Shown in pieces: positions 1 to 10,132 of a stretch of DNA of 64,000 nucleotides (position 1 is the first letter of the stretch; every line of letters begins with the position of its first letter). The stretch is from Cordia subcordata (taxonomy: Eukaryota > Streptophyta > Magnoliopsida > Boraginales > Cordiaceae): positions 12,684,001 to 12,748,000 of the forward strand of contig JAPTOF010000005.1 of NCBI GenBank assembly GCA_028554755.1. The letters are read 5' to 3'. The notes beneath the pieces are model-generated. The model did not search any database, had not been told where the DNA came from, and saw nothing but the letters and a program-made list of their open reading frames with translations. The position numbers were made by a program, and so were the translations under genes.

Positions 1-3000
1 ATACAACCATAAAATCATTATATGGTATGAATATATCATTTATTATCTTCTGAAATTCAGAATGAGTATTTTTCAAACCAAAAGGCATTACATTCCATTC
101 ATAATGACCAAATGGTACCACAAAAGTAGTTTTATATCTATTTTCTTCTACTACCTGTATTTGGTAATAGCCAGATTTCATATCAAATTTCGAAAATACA
201 CATGCATCATGTATTCTATTAATCAAATCCCTTTTATTAGGAAGTGGGTATCTTATCCATTTCAAAACTTTATTAAGAGGTTTATAATTAACTACCAATC
301 TTGGAGCTCCTCTTTCTATTTCTGATTTCTTATTCATATAAAAACCAGTACAACTCCAAGCTGATTTGGATTCTCTGATTAATCCTTTTTGTAGAAACAT
401 ATTTATTTCTTCTCTACATCTAACCTGTTCTTGTTCATTCATTTGAGCAGGTCTTGATTTTGTTGTTATCATTCTTTCATCAAAATCATCTACATATGGT
501 AGACTAACAATATGTTTTTTCCTATCCCAAAATGCATTAGGATGATCAGCACAAATTCTGCTGAAAATTGATTTATTAACAACTTTATACGTTGTTGAAG
601 TTGAGGATTTTGTAATTTCTCATTTATTGTTAATGAGTTAATTTCTTGATTAAGAAAATTCAACTGGTTGTTTTTAGCTTTTATTAACTCAACCATTTCA
701 TTAAGTACCCTAGTTATGGGGTCTTTTATGAATTCAAATTGAATTATATTTCCTTCAAAATTACCTATTATTCCATTAATAGTAATTTTTTTTATTGGAA
801 ATATTTTATTAAGGAATGGTGTTCCTAATATAACTTGATTTGTCATATTCCTAACCAAGACAAAACTATTAGGAATACATTGTTTATTAACACAAATATA
901 AGCTTTAGATAACTTATATAAAATATCCATTTTATTACCACTAGCACTTGATAATGTATGTGTGGTTTTTTCAAAATATTTTGTAGGAATCAATCCTTCC
1001 TGGATACAATTTAAATCTGCGCCACTATCTATTAACGCAATTAATTCTTTTTTATACTCTCCTTGTATTAAGAGATCAATTTTAACTAACCATTTTTGAG
1101 ATGTTATATATTCCATCTTTCCTAAAAATGGTTCTAATTCTTGATTACTGGATTCAGGAATTTCTTCAATTTTATGTTTTCCCTTATCCATTTTATCTAA
1201 TCTTTTATTTATATCAATATTATCCTGAGTTAATCTTTTAACTTCAGTTTTCAAATTATTAACTTCCTCTTTTAAATCCTGTATTGTAGTTACAGAGGTT
1301 ATAGAGGATTTTATATTTTGTTTTTCCTCAATCCTTTTTCTTACTTCTGATAAAGTATAAGGAATGAATTTTTCTTCTTCTTGGACTATTAATTCTTCAG
1401 GTTCCTGTAATTTCCCTAAAGATTCCAAGATTTTATTATGTATTTCAGAATCTTTTATTGTTATGAGTAATTCAATTATATTATCACTAGTTAAAACATT
1501 CAACTCCATATTTTTGAATTGTGATAATAATTGATAAAAATCATCTTTTTCTTCTTTTTGTATGCTATTCATACAATTATGACAAGGTTTATATTCCTCT
1601 TCTGAATTATCTGTATCAGATTCTTCTGATAAATATTTCAAATTATCCTCAGAGCTAGATTCCTCTGAGTAATTAAGATCTTTTTGATCTTCTTGTTCAG
1701 ATTCAGAATTAAGCATTATATTCATAAGATTTTCTTTTAAATCTTCATCTATTTTTAATGCTTTTATTTTCTTTTTTATTTTGCAGTCAGTAGCAATATG
1801 ACCTATTCTGCCGCATTTATAACAAATAGGAGGTTTAAATTTTGATCTAATTCTTTTATATCCCTGTTGTTTTTTTATATTTTTTCTTATTTTCTTTCTC
1901 TCTGTTCTAGCAGCTATTTTTTTCTGATAGACTAGAGAATTGTATTTCTGAATATTAGAAAACCTAGTATATTTCTTAGGTTTACTAGATTGACCTACTT
2001 CAATTCCAAATTGTTCACACAATTGTCCTAATTGAGACTTCTCTGTTAATTTTTGTTTTTTAATTTGTTGATTTAACTTAATTTCATTGCATAAAGCTAA
2101 ACCTTCTTGCATGCATTTTCCTATTATCATGCCATATGTTAAACTATCATAATCAATAGGTGAAATACCTATTCTAAGAGTCTTCTTTACTCTTTCAGCA
2201 AATAAATGTGGAAGACCATCTATAAATTTAGACTTCCAATGTGCTTGATTAGCATCAGGTAATTCCATTACTCTACTAAGGAATACATCCTTATACCACC
2301 TAAATGAGGTAAGAGTAGGACACTTGAGATTCAAGATTAGAGATCTTATATTCTCTGTATTTGTTGTGAATCTACCTGTAAAATGTTCACAAATATTTAT
2401 TGTTAAGGTATAAACAGCTTCCTGTTTAATTATATTATTTTCTGTTCTTGTAGTATTCAAGACAGTTTGTCGTTGGGTTTCATTGAGATAATTTTCCCAC
2501 CAACCTTTAAGCTGGCCTGTGAACCCTGCTATTATCATCAAAGCAATACTTTTATCTGTATTATTGTGTTGTCTACATATTGTAGCATACATCATCATTC
2601 TATGGATGGTATTATAAATTTGTTGATCTGAGTGACCATCTATATTCCACTCATATATTGTCTTACCATTATAGTAAGTTTGTTCATTTGGTAATTCCTC
2701 AAATAAAACATCTTGAGGTGTCGGTCTTGGATAATAATATTTTTTTGGACCGGTTTATCAGCAAATTTATTATTACTCTTTATTCTATTAAGAGTTTCAT
2801 TAACAATTTCTTGCTAATGTATATTATCAACTAAATCTGGAACTTCTTCTTTAGTTATAACATTTAATTTAAATGTTTTAAACTTATTATCAAGAAGTTT
2901 CTCAAATTCTGATACTTGACTTAATTTAAAATTTTTTATTTCTGGAGGAGGTTGAATTGGATGACTTTTAAATCTTGAAGTTTCTCCAATATTAGTCTCC

Positions 3001-3548
3001 TTATTATTACTTTTTTGTAATTTTTCCAGAGAATTTTTTAAGTCTATTATGAGTTCATAATTTTTTAATAACCTATTATTGAGAAATAATATTTGTTCTC
3101 CTAAGGCTACTAAATAAAGATTAGTAAAATTATTTTGTTTCACCACATCATTTATATTTTTTGTCGTGGTTGGAAGAGTTTCATTCTCTTGTAGATTAAA
3201 GAAAGCGTTAGCGTATAACTTCATTCTTTCTTTATCCATTATTATTGGTTGATGTGTTGGAGGATAGATTGATTCTACTTGTTCTCCATTTTTCAATTTC
3301 CCATATTTCTCTATGGCATTTATATGATTACCTAGATAAGTTTCTAAAAACCATGGAATAAAATCTTTTATTTCATTTATATTTTCCAAATGGTTATAGA
3401 ATTCATCTTGAAGTCTTTTCCTTTATGCTAAATTAATATTTTTAGCAAACCAATCTCTGAAAGGTTGATATATAGGTTTTTGAAATTCAGCTTGTATTTG
3501 TTTCCTAGCTGAACTACCTGGACTGAAATCAATCTTATTTTGATTCAT
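1..3548 (-). pseudogene. Pararetroviral polyprotein (coat protein, zinc knuckle, protease, reverse transcriptase), broken, partial
   Basis: It begins at an ATG (3548-3546) two bases after the movement-protein stop, a spacing usual for coupled caulimovirid ORFs. In order: an N-terminal coiled region; a coat-protein region with the GWWENYL motif near 2500; acidic clusters; a CCHC knuckle (CYKCGRIGHIATDC, about 1830-1790); a retropepsin site (ALIDSGAD, about 1050-1020); and reverse transcriptase from about 590 to the edge, with RLVVNYKPLN, FDMKSGYYQIQV and PFGLKN. The YxDD box would lie beyond base 1. Visible breaks are an in-frame TAA at 3425-3423, an in-frame TAG at 2816-2814, a frame change near the A-run at 2750 and another near 590. 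The longest intact piece, about 700 codons, covers coat protein to protease (about 2598-590). No stop is seen in the reverse transcriptase stretch. Confidence 0.85.
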
Positions 3549-3550
3549 GA

Positions 3551-4642
3551 TTAAACTGGAAAGTTTAATTCTGACTCAGTTATTTCTGGTCTAAAAATTT
3601 CTTCAGGATTATTATATACACCCTGAGCAATATTATCTTCATTGATTTTAATTTCCTGAACTTTATGTTGCAGGCTTTGGTCTGATTTAGAAGATGAACT
3701 CCCTACAGTATTGGGTAACTCAACTCTATAATCTATAGGAGAAATATAAGAATGTATTGAACTAGTTCTAGAATATCTAGACTTTCCTAGTCCTGAACTT
3801 CCACCTATTTCAGATGTACTTTTCCTATTAAATTGTATTTGAATATCACCAGTAGATGTTTGGATTGCATCCACCAAATCTTCATTTATTAATGGTGTTG
3901 CTGGCATTATCTTTTCAGCTAACCACGTTTCTGGAAAGTTTATTTCATCCCATCTTATAGATCTACGAGTTGTTATTTTATATCTATTAAAATTGGTTTC
4001 AAATATTATAGTTTCTTGTTGATTTGTATTCATCAACTTACACTTTGGATTCAAAGTATATAAAGGCTTAAAATACACCCTATAACAGATACAAATAACT
4101 TCTGTACCTGGCAAATAATTATAACCATGCGTCTTCACATATAAAATTAACGCATCAAGAATATTAATATCCGATAAAGATAATTGTAAATTCGGATAAG
4201 CATTAAAATATATAGGACCATGAGCTAAACTAGATTCCATTATACCCATGATAGATTGACGCCAGTTCATATTACGAGCATCACGTAATACAGTTAAAAA
4301 TGATTCAGGTAAACCAGATAAAGTAAGAGGTTTAAAAGCTACCTGAACAAGTCCAATATGCAAGAACTTATACTCTGATGTGTATGCATCAATATCATCT
4401 TGACTAAGCAATTTGATAGTTAATTCCTCATTATGTATAGGAACAGATTCTTCACAAGTTTTAACAATTTGCTTAAAACTTAATTTATCAAAAGTACCAA
4501 AGGAATATATCATCCTAGGTTCTATCTTAGGGATTGTCCATTTATTTAACAATTCTAAATTCTTAGGAATATCATATTCTTCCTTCTTACTGCTTTTCAC
4601 AGTATTCTGATTTTTTGCAAATATTGACAAAATTGAAGACAT
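3551..4642 (-). CDS. Pararetroviral movement protein (30K superfamily), intact ORF
   Basis: This 363-codon ORF is the first after the primer-binding site, the usual place of the movement protein in several caulimovirid genera. Movement proteins of this family line plasmodesmata with tubules for cell-to-cell spread. The central part (about residues 90-200) has the family pattern: a hydrophobic beta-rich core around HIGLVQVAFKPLTLSGL, then RDARNMNW and a run ending in a cysteine-containing strand before the YFKPL motif. The C-terminal 100 residues are rich in serine and asparagine. The start is ATG 4642-4640, about 100 nt past the primer site. Unlike the rest of the insertion it has no stop or frameshift; whether it is expressed is unknown. 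Confidence 0.8.
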   Translation of the reverse strand: MSSILSIFAKNQNTVKSSKKEEYDIPKNLELLNKWTIPKIEPRMIYSFGTFDKLSFKQIVKTCEESVPIHNEELTIKLLSQDDIDAYTSEYKFLHIGLVQVAFKPLTLSGLPESFLTVLRDARNMNWRQSIMGIMESSLAHGPIYFNAYPNLQLSLSDINILDALILYVKTHGYNYLPGTEVICICYRVYFKPLYTLNPKCKLMNTNQQETIIFETNFNRYKITTRRSIRWDEINFPETWLAEKIMPATPLINEDLVDAIQTSTGDIQIQFNRKSTSEIGGSSGLGKSRYSRTSSIHSYISPIDYRVELPNTVGSSSSKSDQSLQHKVQEIKINEDNIAQGVYNNPEEIFRPEITESELNFPV

Positions 4643-4738
4643 ACTCAGATTATTTGAGCAATCAAATGATGAATTGAGATAATACTGATCAACATAAAAC
4701 TTGAGTTAATACTCATTACCAAAGAGTATTGACTACAA

Positions 4739-4752
4739 TGGCTCTGATACCA
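4739..4752 (-). other. tRNA-Met primer-binding site of the pararetrovirus
   Basis: Minus-strand TGGTATCAGAGCCA is complementary to the 3' end of plant initiator tRNA-Met, the primer for minus-strand DNA in caulimovirids and many Copia elements. It lies about 100 nt upstream of the movement-protein ATG and marks nucleotide 1 in the conventional numbering of these genomes. Confidence 0.9.
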
Positions 4753-5628
4753 AACATAGGCCCAGGTGATAAAAAGACCACACAAATAGTAGTCCGTGGA
4801 CATGATTAAGTCCTTAAGTTTTAAGCTATATCTGAGATATGCAACAAAAGAATGGATCCCTGGTACATTACCTAATATATCATCAAATCCTAATCATGGA
4901 GTGAACAGAGAAGAAGGTCAAACAACTGCCTACGCCTTCCCATGGCAATGGCAAAACTGACCTAGGACACTCCTAGGATTCAATCATATACTTTGAACCA
5001 GAACTCCAGGCAATATCAAAGATATATCATAACCCTTAAGTTTAAAACATATCAGCGGAAATATTTGAGGGTTATCAACTGCATCTATAAATGGCTTAAA
5101 ACGACTTTTATGTTATATCAGCATTATATCAATTCATCAGCAACTCAGCCTGTCATTAGGCCAAGAATTCAAACAAATAAAATAAAATGACAGAAAATAA
5201 AATAAGAGAGTACCTAGAAAAAAAAAAAACTCTGAACTCTTATTTCTTTATCAAATTTACAAAAATGTAAACTACTTTCTATTTTCTCTTTCTTATCCTC
5301 TCCTTTATGTTTCTCTTCCGAGTTGTGGCTTTTATAGACAATTGAAGCCTCGGATTTGAAACACAAATTCAAAACAATTTTCCTCGGACTTCACAGATTT
5401 GAGATCCGGGAAACATGATAATTACAAACAGTAAAAAGTAAATTACTGTTTATCTACAGTATCGCCACTAATTTATGAATAGTGAACACCTGTCCATATA
5501 CGACAGAAACTTTTGTGAAATCTTTTTGACTTATTATCTAGTCATCAAATTCCTTTTGTCTTGAAGCAATTATCACGACCGCTTTCTCCACTGACATCAT
5601 GATAACCACTATTCTTTTTCCTTTTCTT
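4753..5628 (-). promoter_or_regulatory. Pararetroviral intergenic region: promoter and long leader
   Basis: A TATA box (minus CTATAAAAG, 5337-5329) lies about 580 nt upstream of the primer site, giving a predicted leader of roughly 550 nt, as in caulimovirids where the pregenomic RNA has a long structured leader. A stretch near 5600-5570 reads TGATGTCAGTGGAGAAAG on the minus strand, recalling the activator area of pararetroviral promoters; this is only a visual likeness. Short ORFs in the leader are not conserved in any way I can judge. There is no coding gene here. Confidence 0.6.
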
Positions 5629-6307
5629 CTAAACTTTATCCTGTTTAGAATCACTTTGGGACGATTCTCCCTTCTTCTTTATTTGAAGCGGACCTTTTAA
5701 CACATCCTTCATTGATTCGAATACTTCATCCAAGGAATAGTTTTCTTCTTCCTCTGGATCTTGTGATTGTCCTGCAAGACAGAAATATCTGCTGCCTTGG
5801 GGCGAAATCTCCATTGACTTCTCGGACTTTTCTGAAGATGTATCACTTTGTTGAGTGAATTGTATCATCTCCTCTTTGACATTATCCATATATTGCAACA
5901 TTATATCTTGCAAAGATATGGATGGATTTTCCTTCTGCAACTTATTCACGAATTGTTCAAACCATGATTTTGGTTGAATTGTTGCTTTCTGCTTTTCCTT
6001 AGTTTCCTTCTTGTATTGTTGAAGCTTTTCTTCAATCTCCTTGATAAGATCCTGGGAATATAATTGATTCGTCTTTGGATTTTTCTGTATCATTTTTTGC
6101 CAGAATTTTGTGAAGAATATTCTCTTCAAACATGGAACATGCTTATCTGCATGACTAACTTCTGGAATTCATCTGACAATCCAAGGAATTAAAAACTCCA
6201 GAAAGAAATACATTGTTGCAGTACCTTCAACTGATTGTTGATTAAAATTCTGCATCTTTGGTGAAACTTCCTTCCATCTTTTATAAAGATCTTGGAACGG
6301 TTTTGGA

Positions 6308-6312
<5 letters not shown>
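5629..6312 (-). pseudogene. C-terminal part of a transactivator/inclusion-body-like viral ORF, one in-frame stop
   Basis: One minus-strand frame stays open from the ATT repeat to 5629 except for a TGA at 6171-6169. The part before the stop contains FQDLYKRWKEVSP and a hydrophobic FFLEFLIPWI run; the part after it starts with a Lys/Trp-rich segment (TKFWQKMIQ), then Gln/Lys-rich coiled-coil-like sequence and an acidic serine-rich tail. Position (last ORF before the promoter) and character fit the caulimovirid ORF VI/TAV-like protein, which in the type members forms inclusion bodies and promotes translation of polycistronic RNA. The N-terminal half is missing; the repeat takes its place. Assignment rests on position more than sequence. 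Confidence 0.5.
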
Positions 6313-6352
<40 letters not shown>

Positions 6353-6775
6353 CTTATCATTACTATTTTAATATTATTAATATTAAATTTTATCATTATT
6401 ATTATTATTAACACTATTATTATTATTATGATAATGTTATCTTTTAAATGTTATTATTAATTTTATTATTACTATTATTGATATTATTATCATTAGTTAT
6501 TATTATTATTATTATGATGATGATGATTATTATTATTATTTGTTATTATTATTGGTATTATTATTATTATTTTTGTTGTCATTTGTATTATTTGTTTTAT
6601 TATTATTTTTAGTAGTAGTAATAGTAGTAGTAGTAGTAGTAGTAGTAGTCTTAGTAGTTGTTTTCTTCCTATTATTGTTATTATTATTTTTAGTTTTAGT
6701 ATTATTATTTTTATTATTGGTATTAGCTTTATTATTAGTTTTATTATTAGTTTTTTATTCTTATTCTCATTCTTA

Positions 6776-6832
<57 letters not shown>

Positions 6833-7083
6833 GTTGTATCATTATTATTGTTATTATTATTATTATTATTTTTATTACTATTATTATCATTAGTTATTAT
6901 TATTATTATGATGATGATGATGATGATGATGGATGATTAATGTTATCTTTTAGTTATTATTATTATTATTAATACTATTATTGATATTATTATTATTATT
7001 AAGATTAGTGTTATCATTATTATTATTTGATAAATTAGAGATTTAATGTTTAGAATAAAGTATACTAGTTAATCGTTATTATT
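6312..7083. repeat. ATT/TTA-rich trinucleotide microsatellite tract
   Basis: About 770 bp of imperfect (ATT)n with interspersed TAG, TTG and ATG units, including runs at 6308-6350, 6622-6650 (TAG/AGT) and 6778-6832. It directly borders the pararetroviral insertion. Apparent ORFs here are low-complexity Leu/Val/Tyr or Asn/Ile runs and are not genes. Confidence 0.9.
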
Positions 7084-7105
7084 ATTTTTTATTTTAAGAC
7101 TCGTT

Positions 7106-7330
7106 ATGGATACTCGACCTACACTAGTAGACACCATGTTACTGTGGATGCAATATTTGCAGGATCCACACCATTTGGGTACTTTTAGGTGCTATAGGTC
7201 AGATCGGCCTTTGTTTAATGATCCAGAACACCCATTGCTACAGGAGCAGTTGGTGGAGACAGGATTCTATGGGTATTATAAATCCTGTCACTGTCAGCTT
7301 AACAGCGGATTGATTAAGCTAACCTCGTAA
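7106..7330 (+). pseudogene. MAIN-like / plant mobile domain N-terminal fragment
   Basis: The 74-codon ORF starts with MDTRP and contains GTFRCYRSDRPLFNDPEHPL followed by ETGFYGYYK. This is the hallmark N-terminus of the transposon-associated plant mobile domain proteins annotated as serine/threonine phosphatase 7 long form homologs or MAIN-like, which normally run for several hundred residues. The ORF ends right after the first domain block and nothing similar follows, so it is truncated. It faces the MULE-leader remnant at 7711-8464. From 7331 to 7700 nothing else is recognised. Confidence 0.6.
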
Positions 7331-7710
7331 TCAGCCTTCTTAGCTATGAAATGCCTCACTAAATATCCAACCAAACCCGAAGTCAAATTTCTGTGCCCTG
7401 ACACAGTTATTTGCGCCATAAATACATGTATGGCATCATACTGCGTGATTTCTCACTGCTTGTGCGTTGCTTTCTTTATGACACATACAGACTATGGGCA
7501 TGCTACACTTCCACTATGTGTTTCCCTACATCATACCTTCCACAGGGTCTTACTCGACTTGACGACCTTATATTCTTTTTGTATTTTTATCGCGTTCTAT
7601 TGAACACCCCTTATCGCTTCCACTTTGGATAGGAACACCATTCGTTTGCCCAATTCCATTATGTCAGGATCCCATATTGGACGTTTGGTGACCTCGCACC
7701 TGCTTGTCGT

Positions 7711-8464
7711 TTAGAATTCAATCCTAGCAGTATGGAACTCCACTGCTTCCTCCTCATCTACCTCCGGCTCTGCATCGACATCCGGTTCCTCTACCTCATT
7801 CTCAATTTGGTAGTTCAAACTTGCTTCTGAGACTACATTTTCTTGATTGTTCAATTCACCGTCCTCGTTTTCTTTATTTGCCAATGACAAAATAGTATCT
7901 GTTGTGCCGTCACGTGTCTTCTCCTTGCCACTGCCACGATGAGAGGGTCCTCCGACTTCAAAAGTGGATTGTGGTTGCGGGGAAAGGGAAAAAGTGGCAA
8001 ACTTTGCTGTTGTTGTGGCAATATTGATATGTTCATCTTCTTCATACGATGGTGCTACATTTAGGTCCGGCATGTTGGACTGGTACAGGACATCGGGCAT
8101 TTGTTGCGCTACATACACGTCGTCAGACTGAACATCCACTATTACGTGCGCGACACAATGGTTCCAATCAAGCTATGCTATACATCTCCCGCATATCTTC
8201 ATCATCAACTATTGCACTTGGATAATAATAAATCTACTGCAATGTAGCATCTCACATAGGGTCACGATAGCATAAGTTAACCCTATCAATGGTCGGATCC
8301 AACCCTAATTTTCTAATTACAGGAGAAACAAATCGATTGTAAGTTGTATTAGGATGAATTTTGATTTTGCATGGCATATTTGGACTTCTATAATCAAGAC
8401 TGTAATCAGTCATTATTGCGTGACCGCCATAGTATAAAAGAACAGTAACCTCGGTTGAATTCAT
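7711..8464 (-). pseudogene. MULE (MuDR-type) transposase leader region, broken
   Basis: It opens with a block reading VTVLLYYGGH, KIKIHPNTTYNRFVSPVIRK and LDPTIDRVNLCYRDPM, the N-terminal PB1-like block of plant MuDR-type transposases as I recall it. Stop codons follow at about 8250 and in the next 110 nt, where traces such as VDDEDMREMYSIA remain. The last part (8139-7711) is an acidic low-complexity linker ending EPDVDAEPEVDEEEA. The catalytic DDE and zinc-finger parts are absent. A TATA box (minus CTATATAAA) lies near 8602-8592, suitably upstream of the ATG at 8464. Confidence 0.55.
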
Positions 8465-8591
8465 TCTTTTAGGTGCTTTGGTAGAAACTTATACTGACAA
8501 ATGGAATGAATTTGGTAAAAAGTTTATTTGGTAAAAAGTGGAATGATGGATAATGGACTGAATGAACTGGTGGAGGAAGGGGTTGCGGTTT

Positions 8592-8602
8592 ATATAGGCA
8601 AA
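8592..8602 (-). promoter_or_regulatory. TATA box upstream of the MULE-leader remnant
   Basis: Minus-strand CCTATATAAAC lies about 130 nt before the ATG at 8464. It is probably the old promoter of the MULE gene. Around 8608-8622 and 8700-8716 an inverted pair (ATTCTGGGAGTG / CACTCCCAGAAT) flanks a 90 bp stretch. The rest of 8470-9010 shows no gene. Confidence 0.4.
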
Positions 8603-9017
8603 AAAATGCATTCTGGGAGTGCAATTTCTGAAATTTCCCGTGACATGAAGCGACTAGAGCATGATTAATGGCAGGGAATATATTCCGGTTACTATAAACA
8701 CACTCCCAGAATGTGCTGCTAAGAATAAATTCTCTTCCCCACAGTCAAATCAAATCTGGAATCAAATCTGTTAAGGTTGCAAGGAAAACTTAGAAAACGA
8801 GTTCCAGAAGTGCGGAACACACTCCGGGAGTGCGGGAGCACTTCAGGAGCACGTTCCGCCTTCTGAGACTGCGTTTCGTGTTCTGGGATGGTGTGAAGTG
8901 CGTTTTCAGAACCAATTTGGGTTATTTTTGAAAACACAATACGAATTGGGTTAGTTTTGCATTTGGTAAAAAAAAATCCTGCTAATACCATTCAAATGCG
9001 GAACAGAAATAGAATTA

Positions 9018-9237
9018 GGGCCCGTTTGGATTGGCTTTTTCCAAAACGATTTTTTTAACGACTTTTGAAAATCAATTTTTTTTAGAAGTTGAAAATTCTG
9101 ATTTATAAAAAAGCTGTATTTAAAATTTTTTTTTCAGAGTTTTAAATTTTTTAGAAGCCAAATAAAAAAGTTATAATAAATTTAATATAACTTTTTCAAA
9201 AAAAAATATTTAAAAAAAAAATAATCCAAATAGTCCC
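9018..9237. mobile_element. Tourist-like MITE with TTA target duplication
   Basis: A 220 bp element starts GGGCCCGTTTGGATTGG and ends in the imperfect inverse (minus GGGACTATTTGGATTAT). TTA flanks both sides (9015-9017 and 9238-9240). The interior is A/T-rich with runs of TTTTT and AAAAAA and no ORF. A 3 bp TTA duplication and a GGGCC-GTTTGG terminus fit PIF/Harbinger-derived Tourist elements. Confidence 0.62.
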
Positions 9238-9240
9238 TTA

Positions 9241-9945
9241 CTCGTCTTCAAAAGGAAGATGGAAATTGGAGAACGGATTTTGGAGAAATAAGAAACACGA
9301 TCCCATGAATGTTAGTGTTCCATTAATTAATGTTCTTATAATCATGTAAGGTTCCAAACTTGTTACTGTTCTTATACGTTATATATTACTGTATAAACAA
9401 TGATTAGCTGCAAATATCACACCTCTTATCTATTTTTTATTAATTAATGTCTATTTATATTAATTAATGTTCTTATAATCACGTAATTAGTCAAGCGAAA
9501 CACCTACTGAATACTGTACATTCATATATAAATTTTTCGACAAAACTCAAAAATCGATAATTTCTGATAACATTTCTTAGAATGTCTAAAACAACTGGCA
9601 ACGGTGACACCTCAACCAATAACAAATCAATAATAGCTGAATAAAAAAAGACATCCCATGACTGCGTGTGCGTATGTGTGAGTGTGTGTGTGTTTAACTT
9701 CCCCAATCCTCCGCATTCCTCCATTGATATGACTTACCACTTGAGCACTACCTTCAGATCTTAGACCTTTTCACTCAATTCCTTGTTTATTTTTGTACAA
9801 AAGATATTTTATAATTTTTTGTACTAATCAAAACCTTTCCCTCATTTTCTGGTGAAGTTGATATCTTTGTCTTCACCTACCTCGCCTATCTGCATTCTGA
9901 ATTTTTGCTTTCTTTTGCATGTGTAGAAGAGCTATTTCACTACAG
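9241..9945. other. Intergenic, no gene seen
   Basis: AT-rich sequence with a short TG/TGTGAG run at 9665-9692 and repeated TTAATTAATGTTCTTATAATCA units (about 9312-9345 and 9455-9485). No coding or RNA gene is supported. Confidence 0.5.
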
Positions 9946-9954
9946 TATATAAAG
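9946..9954 (+). promoter_or_regulatory. TATA box of the ATL gene
   Basis: TATATAAAG lies about 180 nt upstream of the ATG at 10133. The predicted 5' UTR contains a tandem repeat of about 56 bp (9964-10020 and 10021-10074) sharing ATTTTGGTGTTGTTTTCT. Confidence 0.55.
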
Positions 9955-10132
9955 ATAGCACTTGGGTATTTTCTCTGAATCTATATACACACACACAATT
10001 TTGGTGTTGTTTTCTCAAATGGGTATTCTCTGAATCTGTATATACGCGTACCATTTTGGTGTTGTTTTCTGAAATGGGTGTTTTCTGAACCCATCAAGAT
10101 TTGAATGGGATTTTCTTGTTAAAAAAGTTGTG

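Larger units (their letters stand above)
1..6312 (-). mobile_element. Endogenous pararetrovirus (Caulimoviridae-like), partial, decayed
   Basis: On the minus strand the order is: C-terminal part of a transactivator/inclusion-body-like ORF, non-coding region with TATA box, tRNA-Met primer-binding site, movement protein, then coat protein, CCHC knuckle, aspartic protease and reverse transcriptase, running off the left edge. This gene set, with the TATA box about 580 nt upstream of the primer site, is the plan of plant pararetroviruses and not of an LTR element; no flanking direct repeats are seen. The copy is circularly permuted: the last viral ORF lies before the primer site. Several stops and frameshifts show it cannot make its polyprotein. 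Its right end meets an ATT-rich repeat. The plan resembles petuviruses and solendo-/cavemoviruses; the genus is not assigned. Confidence 0.88.

Noticed and set aside
4753..6312. An LTR of a retrotransposon next to the tRNA-Met primer site
   Set aside because: The stretch contains an ORF with viral character and the promoter lies ~580 nt from the primer site; no repeat of it is seen. Movement protein and last-ORF similarity favour a pararetrovirus.
6540..6833. 97-codon ORF of Leu/Val/Tyr runs
   Set aside because: It is a translation of the ATT/TAG microsatellite with no coding character.
8719..8991. 90-codon minus-strand ORF
   Set aside because: No recognisable domain or splice context; it probably belongs to transposon border sequence.
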